From NCBI GenBank assembly GCA_910583965.1, contig CAJUAE010000098.1:1-12163 (forward strand): a stretch of 12,163 bases of DNA. The letters are read 5' to 3'. Positions within the stretch are counted from its first letter, which is position 1. Every line of letters begins with the position of its first letter. This stretch comes from an uncultured Lachnospiraceae bacterium. Lineage in GTDB: Bacteria; Bacillota; Clostridia; Lachnospirales; Lachnospiraceae. Below the pieces are notes generated by a model, which was not told where the DNA came from, did not search any database, and saw nothing but the letters and a program-made list of their open reading frames with translations. Position numbers and translations under genes: made by a program. Below, piece by piece: positions 1 to 5,999 of the stretch.

Positions 1-16
1 TGCAAGCAAGCTTGCA
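1..16. repeat. perfect 7-bp inverted repeat at left edge
   Basis: TGCAAGC (1-7) and GCTTGCA (10-16) pair perfectly around an AA spacer. A second inverted repeat, ATCATAA (45-51) with TTATGAT (59-65), follows. No T-tract follows the first one, so it is not a clear terminator. It may be the end of a feature that lies outside the window, or part of the same repeat-rich intergenic stretch as the palindrome that follows. Confidence 0.5.
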
Positions 17-70
17 TCGGATTTCTTGACCTTTTGACCCTGGTATCATAACATTATTTTATGATTTATT

Positions 71-234
71 TAGTATTCCATCCGGCTAGAAATTGAAGTC
101 TGGGACTACCTGTTTCGCACCATTGCGTCGTTAAAATTTCTAGACGATGCCACCGCATCGCCGTCGAAATTTTGCCTAGTACTGGCACGAAGCATGCAGC
201 CCCGTATTCCAATTTCTAACTGGATGGAGTACTA
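71..234. repeat. 164-bp imperfect palindrome, MITE-like or long-hairpin element
   Basis: The left end reads AGTATTCCATCCGGCTAG and the reverse complement of the right end reads AGTACTCCATCCAGTTAG. Over the first 24 positions the two arms agree at 21. The similarity continues inward with interruptions, including GGG-CT-C-TG-TTCG blocks, an AAAATTTC block after a 1-base slip, and a CGATGC block near the centre. Many arm differences are C/T or A/G changes that still allow G-U pairs in RNA. The GC content is higher than in the flanks. No reading frame spans it. Either a transposase-dependent miniature element or a transcribed long hairpin would fit; I cannot tell which. I see no target-site duplication. 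Confidence 0.7.
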
Positions 235-598
235 GCAATGTCACAGGAGCTCGTTCAGATAGAGGTGTAGGGCACATTATTATGTGATTCATTAAAAATA
301 GTATATCATATTTTAAGGAAAAAACAATTAGTATCCAATAAAGTATTTTATCTTTAGATAAAACAAATATTGTTTTTTATTGTGTTTTGTGATAAAAATA
401 TAGTAATAAATGTTCGTAGAAGCGTGAATTTTAAGGCGTGTGCACCACACAGCATTCTCTTATGACTTGTCTGTTAAGCAGATGGTTGACTGAGCGGAAG
501 CAATGGAAATCGAAGCGGTTGTCATTGACAAAAACATGATATCAGGACATTAAAAAATGAGCTGATATGGAATACTGTAATATATCGCTAAAAGTAGT
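235..598. other. intergenic stretch without intact gene
   Basis: No convincing gene is present. It contains an AT-rich perfect inverted repeat TTTTATCT/AGATAAAA (346-353, 356-363) and a weak one, ATATCAGGACATT against AATGAGCTGATAT (539-568). A plus-strand frame from 428 to 553 is open apart from one TGA at 491 and reads like ordinary protein (AFSYDLSVKQMVD, stop, AEAMEIEAVVIDKNMISGH). It could be a decayed gene fragment, but it is too short to name. Confidence 0.4.
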
Positions 599-889
599 TC
601 ATTCAAAATATAGACGTTTTGGCTTTTCGACAAATTCTACTTCGTCGAGATCTGCAAAGGCATCTATAAAATCTTCCCTTACAGTTGCGATGGCATAGCC
701 ATTGATAAGTGGTTCAATATGAATCACTTCTGATTCTAGTCGTTCTAAAGGACCATGGTATTTGACAATCAATTCCCAAGTTTTTGTGGCAGGAGTATAC
801 CCTGTACCAAGTACCTGGGATTTTTGGAGTTCTGTTTGTGTGGCGGATAAGGCAAGATTAAGGAGATTTTCAAGCTTTGCATTTGGCAT
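599..889 (-). pseudogene. free-standing propeptide of Csp-like S8 (subtilisin-family) protease, catalytic domain absent
   Basis: The 96-residue product begins MPNAKLENLLNLALSAT, continues with a TWELIVKYHGPL block (about residues 37-48 of this frame) and ends VEFVEKPKRLYFE before a TGA. From memory of the family, this is the N-terminal prodomain of clostridial Csp-type S8 peptidases, which act in spore germination; in those proteins KPKRLYF leads straight into the catalytic domain. Here the stop falls at that boundary, and no Asp, His or Ser protease motif is found in any frame of the sequence beyond (positions below 599). The start at 889 is chosen over the frame's earlier start at 910 because GAGGA lies 9 nt upstream. 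It may be a truncated remnant, or a retained stand-alone inhibitor/chaperone of a full protease elsewhere. It is oriented against the downstream operon. Confidence 0.65.
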
Positions 890-945
890 ATAAGCGATTC
901 CTCTTATCAAATTATCATTTTATAATAAGATATGGTTTGTAGAGA

Positions 946-962
946 TAACAGTTCAGCCACGC
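946..962. repeat. solo copy of the MITE-like terminal repeat
   Basis: TAACAGTTCAGCCACGC matches the left end of the element after aroA, TAACAGCTCAGCCATGC (11348-11364), at 15 of 17 positions, and the similarity continues weakly as GAGTTGA against GAAATTGA. No inverted partner is seen in 963-1478. It lies about 57 bp upstream of the S8 propeptide start. Confidence 0.5.
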
Positions 963-1310
963 AGAGTTGATTGTGCAAATTGTACATTGAATCCTGTCTA
1001 TTAAGGATAACGGCAGTTTACAAATTTTTGTAAAAGTTATATTTTTATGGTTTTACTAAATATTCAATTTTCTTATATTTTGCAAGCGATAAAGTGCATA
1101 TTTATTACATTTTAAACGGCAAGTAGAGTAAATTTTAAAAAGTTGTAAATTGGTGTAGGGATAATTTGCGTAATCAATTTTATAGAGCAAATGTCTGTTC
1201 TGAAGCAAGTCGCTAGAAAAGGCCTAATAGCATGAGTGAAAGTGTATATTCTGGAAATTTATAAATGGTATATTAGAACTGTGATTGCAAAGAGATTTGT
1301 TATAAAAAGG
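963..1310. other. intergenic region, no gene seen
   Basis: AT-rich sequence separating the minus-strand S8 fragment from the plus-strand operon. It holds one 7-bp hairpin, TTTACAA (1017-1023) with TTGTAAA (1028-1034), and no open frame with a ribosome binding site. Confidence 0.5.
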
Positions 1311-1339
1311 TTGATGCAAAACGCTGAAAATGCTATGAT
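1311..1339 (+). promoter_or_regulatory. sigma-A promoter P1 upstream of MGMT-family gene
   Basis: TTGATG (1311-1316), a 17-bp spacer and TATGAT (1334-1339) preceded by TG at -14/-15 form an extended -10 promoter. It lies about 140 bp upstream of the GTG start at 1479. Confidence 0.6.
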
Positions 1340-1374
1340 ATATAGAAGACTATCAGTATGAAGGTACAAGCGTT

Positions 1375-1403
1375 AGGGAATAGAGCGCCCAAAATGCTAT
1401 GAT
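1375..1403 (+). promoter_or_regulatory. second promoter-like box P2, duplicate of P1 -10 region
   Basis: TATGAT (1398-1403) with an upstream TGC lies inside AAAATGCTATGATA (1391-1404), an exact 14-bp repeat of 1327-1340. The similarity runs on with GAAGACT against AAAGACT. The -35 region (AGGGAA at 17 bp) is poor, so activity would depend on the extended -10 or on an activator. Confidence 0.45.
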
Positions 1404-1421
1404 AATAAAAGACTTGTAGGA

Positions 1422-1448
1422 CTAAGAAATAACTTTATAATTTCTTAG
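1422..1448 (+). other. 9-bp perfect hairpin in the MGMT gene leader
   Basis: CTAAGAAAT (1422-1430) pairs with ATTTCTTAG (1440-1448) around a 9-nt loop, 16 nt before the AAGGGAGGG ribosome binding site (1465-1473). There is no T-tract, so it is not a terminator. It could stabilise the 5' end of the mRNA or be an operator. Confidence 0.45.
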
Positions 1449-1478
1449 AGAAAATTTATATATTAAGGGAGGGTTTCT

Positions 1479-1796
1479 GTGGAACAGTCAACCTTTGAAA
1501 AAATATATGAGATTGTTAAGCAGATTCCATATGGACAAGTGGCAACTTATGGACAAGTCGCTGCACTCGCGGGGAATAAGCATTGGGCTAGGGTTGTTGG
1601 TTACGCACTGCATGTCAATCCAGATCCCGATCAGATTCCATGCTATCGAGTTGTCAATAAAGAGGGCAGAGTGTCTGATGCCTTTGCTTTTGGAGGTGGT
1701 AATCGTCAGGTAGAGCTATTGAAAGCAGAGGGGGTGGCGTTTGTGGATGGTTGTGTGGATATGCAACACTATCAATGGGAGAGACCATTATATTAA
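1479..1796 (+). CDS. MGMT-family (O6-alkylguanine alkyltransferase-like) DNA-binding protein
   Basis: The 105-residue protein contains only the C-terminal DNA-binding and active-site half of the O6-methylguanine-DNA methyltransferase family. The block YGQVATYGQVAALAG (18-32) is the helix-turn-helix, WARVVGYAL (36-44) carries the arginine finger at Arg38, and IPCYRVV (53-59) carries the acceptor Cys55. Active alkyltransferases have PCHR, where the His activates the Cys; alkyltransferase-like proteins replace the Cys with Trp or Ala. This protein keeps the Cys but has Tyr for the His, so alkyl transfer may be weak or absent and lesion binding may be its main role. It starts at GTG with AAGGGAGGG 5 nt upstream. 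It is the first gene after the tandem promoters, and the ATPase gene follows after 74 bp. Confidence 0.85.
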   Translation: MEQSTFEKIYEIVKQIPYGQVATYGQVAALAGNKHWARVVGYALHVNPDPDQIPCYRVVNKEGRVSDAFAFGGGNRQVELLKAEGVAFVDGCVDMQHYQWERPLY

Positions 1797-1870
1797 GAAG
1801 AACGTTTGAAAGAAAATCGTATTTAAATAATTAATATGTATGTGTGTTAGAGTACGCAAGGAGTATAAAA

Positions 1871-2731
1871 ATGATATATTTATCTCATTTTGAATTTCCA
1901 GATAGAGAGAGGGAATATGATTTTACAATGAGACAAAAGCACACTTGTTATGATACCGTTTATCCCTTTCTCATTCTTTCAAAACATCAATTGAAAATGC
2001 TTGATTTTGAACCAGTGACAATTCTGTATGGCGGAAATGGTTCAGGAAAGACAACAGCATTAAATGTGATTGCGGAGAAGCTTTATCTTGAGAGAGATAC
2101 ACTTTATAATCGTTCTAATTTTTTTACGGATTATACAAAGATGTGTTCTTGTGAAACTATTGGAAAAATTCCAAAGAATAGTAGAATTATTACGAGTGAT
2201 GATGTATTTGATTTTATGCTTAATTTGCGCTATATTAATGAAGGAATTGACCAAAGGCGTGAGGAGTTGTTTGAGGAATATCAAGAAGCGAAATATACAA
2301 AATTTCAGATGCATTCACTGAAAGATTATGAACAACTAAAAAAGGCAAATGCAACACGCCGTAATACACAATCAAAATTTGTGCGTGACAATTTACAAGA
2401 CAATGTTAGAGAACATTCTAATGGGGAGAGCGCCTATCTTTATTTTGTTGACAAGATAAAAGAAAATGGATTATATCTACTAGATGAGCCAGAGAATAGT
2501 CTATCACCGGAAAAGCAACAAGAGTTATTGTGCTTTTTGGAAGATTCTGTTCGCTTTTTTCAGTGCCAGTTTGTGATTGCGACACATTCTCCTTTTCTAC
2601 TTTCCATGAAGGGTGCAAAAATTTATGATTTAGATGAGGAAATAGTGGATGTAAAACGTTGGACAGAATTAGCAAATGTGGAAGCATATTATACTTTTTT
2701 TAAGAAATATGCGCATGAGTTTGAAAAATAA
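1871..2731 (+). CDS. AAA/ABC-type ATPase, small SMC/RecF-like predicted ATPase
   Basis: The 286-residue protein has a Walker A motif GGNGSGKTT (54-62), an ABC-type signature SNGES (183-187), a Walker B with catalytic glutamate LYLLDEPE (201-208) and a switch histidine in IATHSPFLL (His239). The order and spacing fit the SMC/RecF/ABC ATPase class, in which two heads close on ATP. The insert between Walker A and the signature is only about 120 residues, with a short charged helical stretch (about 125-165) rather than a long coiled coil. There is no TOPRIM domain, so it is not an OLD nuclease. It resembles the group of small predicted ATPases annotated as COG3910; the substrate is unknown. The start at 1871 is preferred because AAGGAG lies 7 nt upstream. 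Its leader resembles that of the next gene. Confidence 0.8.
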   Translation: MIYLSHFEFPDREREYDFTMRQKHTCYDTVYPFLILSKHQLKMLDFEPVTILYGGNGSGKTTALNVIAEKLYLERDTLYNRSNFFTDYTKMCSCETIGKIPKNSRIITSDDVFDFMLNLRYINEGIDQRREELFEEYQEAKYTKFQMHSLKDYEQLKKANATRRNTQSKFVRDNLQDNVREHSNGESAYLYFVDKIKENGLYLLDEPENSLSPEKQQELLCFLEDSVRFFQCQFVIATHSPFLLSMKGAKIYDLDEEIVDVKRWTELANVEAYYTFFKKYAHEFEK

Positions 2732-2812
2732 TAGAAAAGTTAGAAAGAAATTTAAAATAAAATTATTTTTGATTGATTGGTATGCATGTCAAAGTAGGCA
2801 AGGAGGATTAAA

Positions 2813-3217
2813 ATGAAAATTGCAGTGACATATGAAGATGGAATTATTTTTCAGCATTTTGGACACACACAGTACTTTAAAATCTTTGATGTAGAAAATG
2901 GCGTAATTCAAAAAGAGCAGGTTGTAGACACGCAAGGAAGTGGCCATGGGGCACTTGTAGGCTTCTTAATCGAACATAATGTCGACACGTTGCTCTGTGG
3001 CGGAATTGGCGGTGGTGCACAAAATGCCATTTCATCGGCGGGGATTCAACTTTATGGCGGTATTTCTGGAGAGGTTGATGCAGCAGTCAAGGCATTTCTG
3101 GCAGGAACGCTTTCTTATAATCCAGAGGTACATTGTGACCATCATGGACAGGAACATAAATGCAATGGACATTCTTGTAATAGCAAGGAGCATGATTGCG
3201 GCGACCACAGAAGATGA
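2813..3217 (+). CDS. NifB/NifX-type (dinitrogenase Fe-Mo cofactor family) protein with Cys/His-rich tail
   Basis: The 134-residue protein has the compact alpha/beta fold of the NifX/NafY/NifB C-terminal family: MKIAVTYEDG at the N-terminus, HFGH (15-18) and CGGIGGGAQNA (62-72). In nitrogen fixers the family carries Fe-S or Fe-Mo cofactor precursors, but stand-alone members are common in anaerobes without nitrogenase and probably handle metal clusters. Residues 107-132 form a tail with four Cys (108, 117, 122, 129) and seven His, a likely metal-binding extension. AAGGAGG lies 6 nt before the ATG, one of the strongest ribosome binding sites here. Its stop overlaps the start of the RNA methyltransferase gene, so the two are probably translationally coupled. 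Confidence 0.85.
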   Translation: MKIAVTYEDGIIFQHFGHTQYFKIFDVENGVIQKEQVVDTQGSGHGALVGFLIEHNVDTLLCGGIGGGAQNAISSAGIQLYGGISGEVDAAVKAFLAGTLSYNPEVHCDHHGQEHKCNGHSCNSKEHDCGDHRR

Positions 3218-4044
3218 ATGCAGAGGCTAAAAATGTGAATTGTACAAAAAATATTGTAGAAATAACAGATTTTAATGCGCCACAATTGGACGTATATGCT
3301 AGAATTACTGAGGGGCAGCTCTTGAATCGCCATGAACCGGAAAAAGGAATATTTATTGCGGAGAGTCCGCGTGTGATTGAGAGAGCACTGAATTATGGAT
3401 GTGTTCCTATTTCTATTTTAATTGAGACAAGGCAGATAGAAAGACAGAAAGATGTGATTGGGCGCTGTGGAAATATTCCTGTGTATACAGCGGAATTTGA
3501 TGTGTTGACACAGCTTACGGGTTTTAAACTGACACGTGGTATGTTATGTGCAATGTATCGTCCAGCGTCTAAGACTGTCTCAGAAATCTGCGCAGGGGCG
3601 CGCAGGCTTGCTGTGCTTGAACGCGTAGTGAATCCCACAAATGTCGGCGCTGTCTTTCGATCGGCCGCAGCATTGGGAGTTGATGGAGTACTGCTGACGC
3701 CCACGTGTAGCAATCCCTTGTATCGGCGTGCAATCCGTGTAAGTATGGGAACCGTATTTCAAATTCCATGGGCATTTTTTACAGAGGAACAAGAGATAAA
3801 ATTGTTGCAAAATTTGGGATTTCGGACAGCAGCACTAGCGTTGAATGAGGATGCACTCAATATTGATGATCTGAAACTAAAACGAGAGGAGAAGCTTGCG
3901 ATTGTACTTGGCACAGAGGGAGATGGACTTGCAGTAGAAACAATAGCTTCCTGTGATTATACAGTTCGTATACCGATGGCCAACGGTGTTGATTCTCTAA
4001 ATGTAGCGGCGGCAAGTGCAGTGGCGTTTTGGCAGTTGGTCTAA
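3214..4044 (+). CDS. TrmH/SpoU-family RNA 2'-O-methyltransferase
   Basis: The 276-residue protein has an N-terminal substrate-binding part (about 20-110, including GIFIAESPRVIERAL) and a C-terminal SPOUT domain. All three SpoU motifs are present: NPTNVGAVFRSAAALG (140-155) with the catalytic Arg149, LGTEGDGL (232-239), and IPMANGVDSLNVAAASAV (253-270), which forms the trefoil knot that binds S-adenosylmethionine. The target is rRNA or tRNA ribose; sequence alone does not separate RlmB-, TsnR- and TrmH-like members. The ATG at 3214 overlaps the preceding TGA as ATGA, and the protein alignment favours it over the in-frame TTG at 3196. There is no strong ribosome binding site at close range, consistent with coupling to the NifX-like gene. 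Confidence 0.88.
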   Translation: MNAEAKNVNCTKNIVEITDFNAPQLDVYARITEGQLLNRHEPEKGIFIAESPRVIERALNYGCVPISILIETRQIERQKDVIGRCGNIPVYTAEFDVLTQLTGFKLTRGMLCAMYRPASKTVSEICAGARRLAVLERVVNPTNVGAVFRSAAALGVDGVLLTPTCSNPLYRRAIRVSMGTVFQIPWAFFTEEQEIKLLQNLGFRTAALALNEDALNIDDLKLKREEKLAIVLGTEGDGLAVETIASCDYTVRIPMANGVDSLNVAAASAVAFWQLV

Positions 4045-4094
4045 GGAACTATCACGATAAAATTAGAGTTAATTAAAAGATAAGGAATAAAAAT

Positions 4095-4472
4095 ATGGAA
4101 TTGACAAAATATTTTAAAAGCATAATTGATACAGATCCATGTGCCGTTGTTATTTGTAATGTGGCACATGAGATTATTTATATGAATCCAGCAGCCATTA
4201 TTCGTTATGAGAAGCGAGGAGGACAGGCGCTTGTAGGACAAAGTTTATTGGATTGTCATAATCCACAGTCCATTGAAAAGATTAAGAAAGTAGTCTTGTG
4301 GTTTGGAGAGAGTACCAATCACAATAGAATTTATACATTTTATAATGAAAAAGAAAATAAAGATGTCTATATGGTTGCGCTGCGAGATGAGGATAAAAAG
4401 TTGATAGGATATTATGAAAAGCATGCGTACAGAAATAGAGAGACGGCAAAGAAGTATGATTTGACAGAGTGA
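4095..4472 (+). CDS. stand-alone PAS-domain protein
   Basis: The 125-residue protein is essentially one PAS domain. DTDPCAVVICNVAHEIIYMN (12-31) is the PAS core with the usual I-Y-x-N strand, followed by AAIIRY (33-38), LVGQSLLDCHNP (46-57) and the closing strands VYMVALRD (91-98). No kinase, cyclase or DNA-binding domain is attached, so it would sense a small ligand or redox state and act through a partner. DCHNP resembles the segment found in PAS domains linked to haem or flavin, but I cannot assign a cofactor. AAGGAA lies 8 nt upstream. Its end overlaps a possible GTG start of the acylphosphatase frame, placing both in one transcript. Confidence 0.8.
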   Translation: MELTKYFKSIIDTDPCAVVICNVAHEIIYMNPAAIIRYEKRGGQALVGQSLLDCHNPQSIEKIKKVVLWFGESTNHNRIYTFYNEKENKDVYMVALRDEDKKLIGYYEKHAYRNRETAKKYDLTE

Positions 4473-4483
4473 AGGTGGCAGGA

Positions 4484-4753
4484 ATGATTGTTAGAAAACA
4501 TTTTCGTTTTACAGGGAAAGTACAGGGTGTGGGGTTTCGTTACCGAGCGAAGTATGCTGCAAATGGAATGGGAATTACCGGCTGGGCAAAAAATGAATAC
4601 GATGGTTCTGTCGAGATGGAAGCACAGGGGACAGAAAAGGCAATCAACAAAATGTTAGTGATGATAAATAAAAGTGATTATATTACTATTGATTCCATTG
4701 AAACAAAGGAAATACCACTCGAGGAAGAAGAACGTTCATTTTATGTAAGGTAG
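4484..4753 (+). CDS. acylphosphatase
   Basis: The 89-residue protein matches the family length of about 90-100. It has the phosphate-binding loop GKVQGVGFRYR (11-21) with the essential Arg19, and GWAKNEYDGSVE (33-44) with the catalytic Asn37. It hydrolyses acyl phosphates such as acetyl phosphate or carbamoyl phosphate in the cytoplasm. The start at 4484 is chosen because AAGGTGG lies 5 nt upstream; an in-frame GTG at 4469, overlapping the PAS gene stop, would add five residues not usual for the family. It is probably cotranscribed with the PAS gene. Confidence 0.92.
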   Translation: MIVRKHFRFTGKVQGVGFRYRAKYAANGMGITGWAKNEYDGSVEMEAQGTEKAINKMLVMINKSDYITIDSIETKEIPLEEEERSFYVR

Positions 4754-4762
4754 ATGATTTTA

Positions 4763-4799
4763 TTACTATTATGATGTGAAAGTCGGATTATAATAGTAA
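4763..4799. other. 10-bp perfect hairpin after acylphosphatase gene
   Basis: TTACTATTAT (4763-4772) pairs with ATAATAGTAA (4790-4799) across a 17-nt loop. It sits just after the stop codon, but no T-tract follows, so it would be at most a weak terminator or an mRNA 3' stabiliser. Confidence 0.45.
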
Positions 4800-4805
4800 C
4801 AATTT

Positions 4806-4840
4806 AGGCGATATATAGTTTTGCTATACAAAAATCGCCT
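4806..4840. other. two-tier hairpin between acylphosphatase and Dabb genes
   Basis: AGGCGAT (4806-4812) pairs with ATCGCCT (4834-4840), enclosing an inner stem TATAG/CTATA. There is no adjacent T-tract on the plus strand. It could end the upstream transcript weakly or be a structured leader of the Dabb gene about 95 bp downstream. It does not match a riboswitch class I can recognise. Confidence 0.45.
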
Positions 4841-4935
4841 CTTATGCCTGAAGTATGTTCTTGTGGAATGTGCATTTCTGACCCATGAAAGGTAATATTG
4901 TTTGTACAATAAAAATTGTAGGATAGGAGAGAAAA

Positions 4936-5238
4936 ATGATAAAACATGTAATATTATGGCAATTAAAGGATGAACTAACCGACAGCCAGAAAACACAAGT
5001 AAAGGAAGATATTAAGGCAGGACTTGAGGCACTTTATGGAAAAATATCAGGCTTGATTGATATAAAAGTGCAAATAAATCAACTGTCATCTTCCAATGCA
5101 GATGTAATGCTAGATTCTACTTTTGAGAGTGTAGAGGCATTGAAAGGATATGCGGTGCACCCAGAACATGTTGCCGTTGCAGATGGAAAAGTACGTCCCT
5201 ATACAAAGACAAGAGTTTGTATGGATTTTGAAATATAG
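4936..5238 (+). CDS. Dabb-family (stress-responsive alpha/beta barrel) protein
   Basis: The 100-residue protein has the family's opening MIKHVILWQLKDEL, a central VQINQLSSSNADVMLDSTFES and the characteristic YAVHPEHVAVA (73-82). These small dimeric ferredoxin-like barrels are often annotated as stress-responsive, but few have a known activity. AGGAG lies 6-7 nt upstream of the ATG. It is separated from the acylphosphatase gene by 182 bp holding two hairpins, so it may be its own transcript. The tRNA promoter follows downstream. Confidence 0.85.
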   Translation: MIKHVILWQLKDELTDSQKTQVKEDIKAGLEALYGKISGLIDIKVQINQLSSSNADVMLDSTFESVEALKGYAVHPEHVAVADGKVRPYTKTRVCMDFEI

Positions 5239-5346
5239 ATAAAGTAATTTATGGTGATTTTTAAATAAAAATTAATTTTAAATATATTAAGTTTTGTTTG
5301 ATATATACAAAAATTTCTTTGAATTAAAACTATTATAAAAAAGTAC

Positions 5347-5375
5347 TTGCTTTTTTATAAAAACTGTTGTATGAT
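5347..5375 (+). promoter_or_regulatory. promoter of the tRNA-Glu pair
   Basis: TTGCTT (5347-5352), a 17-bp spacer and TATGAT (5370-5375) lie about 50 bp upstream of the first tRNA, with a very AT-rich stretch upstream that could act as an UP element. Confidence 0.6.
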
Positions 5376-5425
5376 TTAATAGCTGTCGACGGTATAGAAA
5401 ATAGACAGTATCATATAACAGTTAT

Positions 5426-5497
5426 GGCTCGTTGGTCAAGCGGTTAAGACGTCGCCCTCTCACGGCGAAAACAGGGGTTCGATTCCCCTACGAGCTG
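5426..5497 (+). tRNA. tRNA-Glu (anticodon CUC), copy 1
   Basis: A 72-nt cloverleaf. The acceptor stem is GGCTCGT with ACGAGCT (the first pair is G-U), the discriminator base is G, the D-arm is GTC/GAC, and the anticodon stem TCGCC/GGCGA holds loop CTCTCAC with anticodon CTC at 5459-5461. The T-arm is AGGGG/CCCCT with TTCGATT. CCA is not encoded. The usual bacterial tRNA-Glu reads UUC; this one reads GAG codons. Confidence 0.95.
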
Positions 5498-5526
5498 TTT
5501 TTTCATTTTATAGTTAAATTTATTAT

Positions 5527-5598
5527 GGCTCGTTGGTCAAGCGGTTAAGACGTCGCCCTCTCACGGCGAAAACAGGGGTTCGATTCCCCTACGAGCTG
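5527..5598 (+). tRNA. tRNA-Glu (anticodon CUC), copy 2
   Basis: Identical to the first copy over all 72 nt, with the anticodon CTC at 5560-5562. The identity also covers the four bases before (TTAT) and two after (TT), a period of 101 bp that indicates tandem duplication or gene conversion. Both copies are probably processed from one transcript. Confidence 0.95.
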
Positions 5599-5630
5599 TT
5601 AACTGTTTAAAACAGCCCAACCCAATAGAG

Positions 5631-5670
5631 CACTGCAAATACCAAACACATGGTATTGTGGTGTTTTTTT
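5631..5670 (+). terminator. intrinsic terminator of the tRNA transcript
   Basis: AATACCA (5638-5644) pairs with TGGTATT (5651-5657). The stem extends outward with CACTGC against GTGGTG around a bulged A and is followed at once by seven T (5664-5670). Confidence 0.85.
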
Positions 5671-5968
5671 ATGCACAAGGGCGCTTAAATAGGGGAAGGA
5701 ATTTTCTTTACTCGTGTGTACGAGTGTCCAAATAAAGTTTAAAATGTCAAAAAATATTACATTCAGCTATGCCTATTTATAAGGTATCAATTTGTACATT
5801 CTAACGATTTATTTAAGTTATTTTCAATAGTTTATTTCATACTGGGGTCTGCTCTATAAAATTAAAGATACAAAATATCTTATAAGGGCAAGATTTCGAC
5901 AGCATTTTATATATTTAATTTTACATGGTTGAATTATTATGTACATAGTATGTATTTCCTGCTTAGTT
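5671..5968. other. intergenic region, no gene; small palindromes
   Basis: No open frame is supported. It holds a perfect palindrome ACTCGT (5710-5715)/ACGAGT (5720-5725), a small stem AAGATA/TATCTT (5865-5881) and TACATAGTATGTA (5942-5954). The last lies 14 bp upstream of the -35 box of the lipoprotein promoter and could be an operator. Confidence 0.4.
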
Positions 5969-5998
5969 TTGAAAATAGATGACGATTTATGTTATAAT
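5969..5998 (+). promoter_or_regulatory. promoter of the BspA-like lipoprotein gene
   Basis: TTGAAA (5969-5974), an 18-bp spacer and a consensus TATAAT (5993-5998), extended by TG, place the transcript start near 6005. Confidence 0.75.
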
Positions 5999-5999
5999 T

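Noticed and set aside
1871..2731. OLD-family or Gabija-type defence nuclease
   Set aside because: There is no TOPRIM domain after the ATPase and no partner helicase next to it; the HelD-like helicase lies 5 kb away and belongs to the RNA polymerase recycling family.
2813..3217. Part of a nitrogen-fixation cluster
   Set aside because: No other nif gene is nearby, and stand-alone NifX-type proteins are common in anaerobes that do not fix nitrogen.
5426..5598. Integration site of a mobile island at the tRNA genes
   Set aside because: No integrase is present, and no partial tRNA repeat is seen downstream; the second tRNA copy is complete and part of the same transcript.
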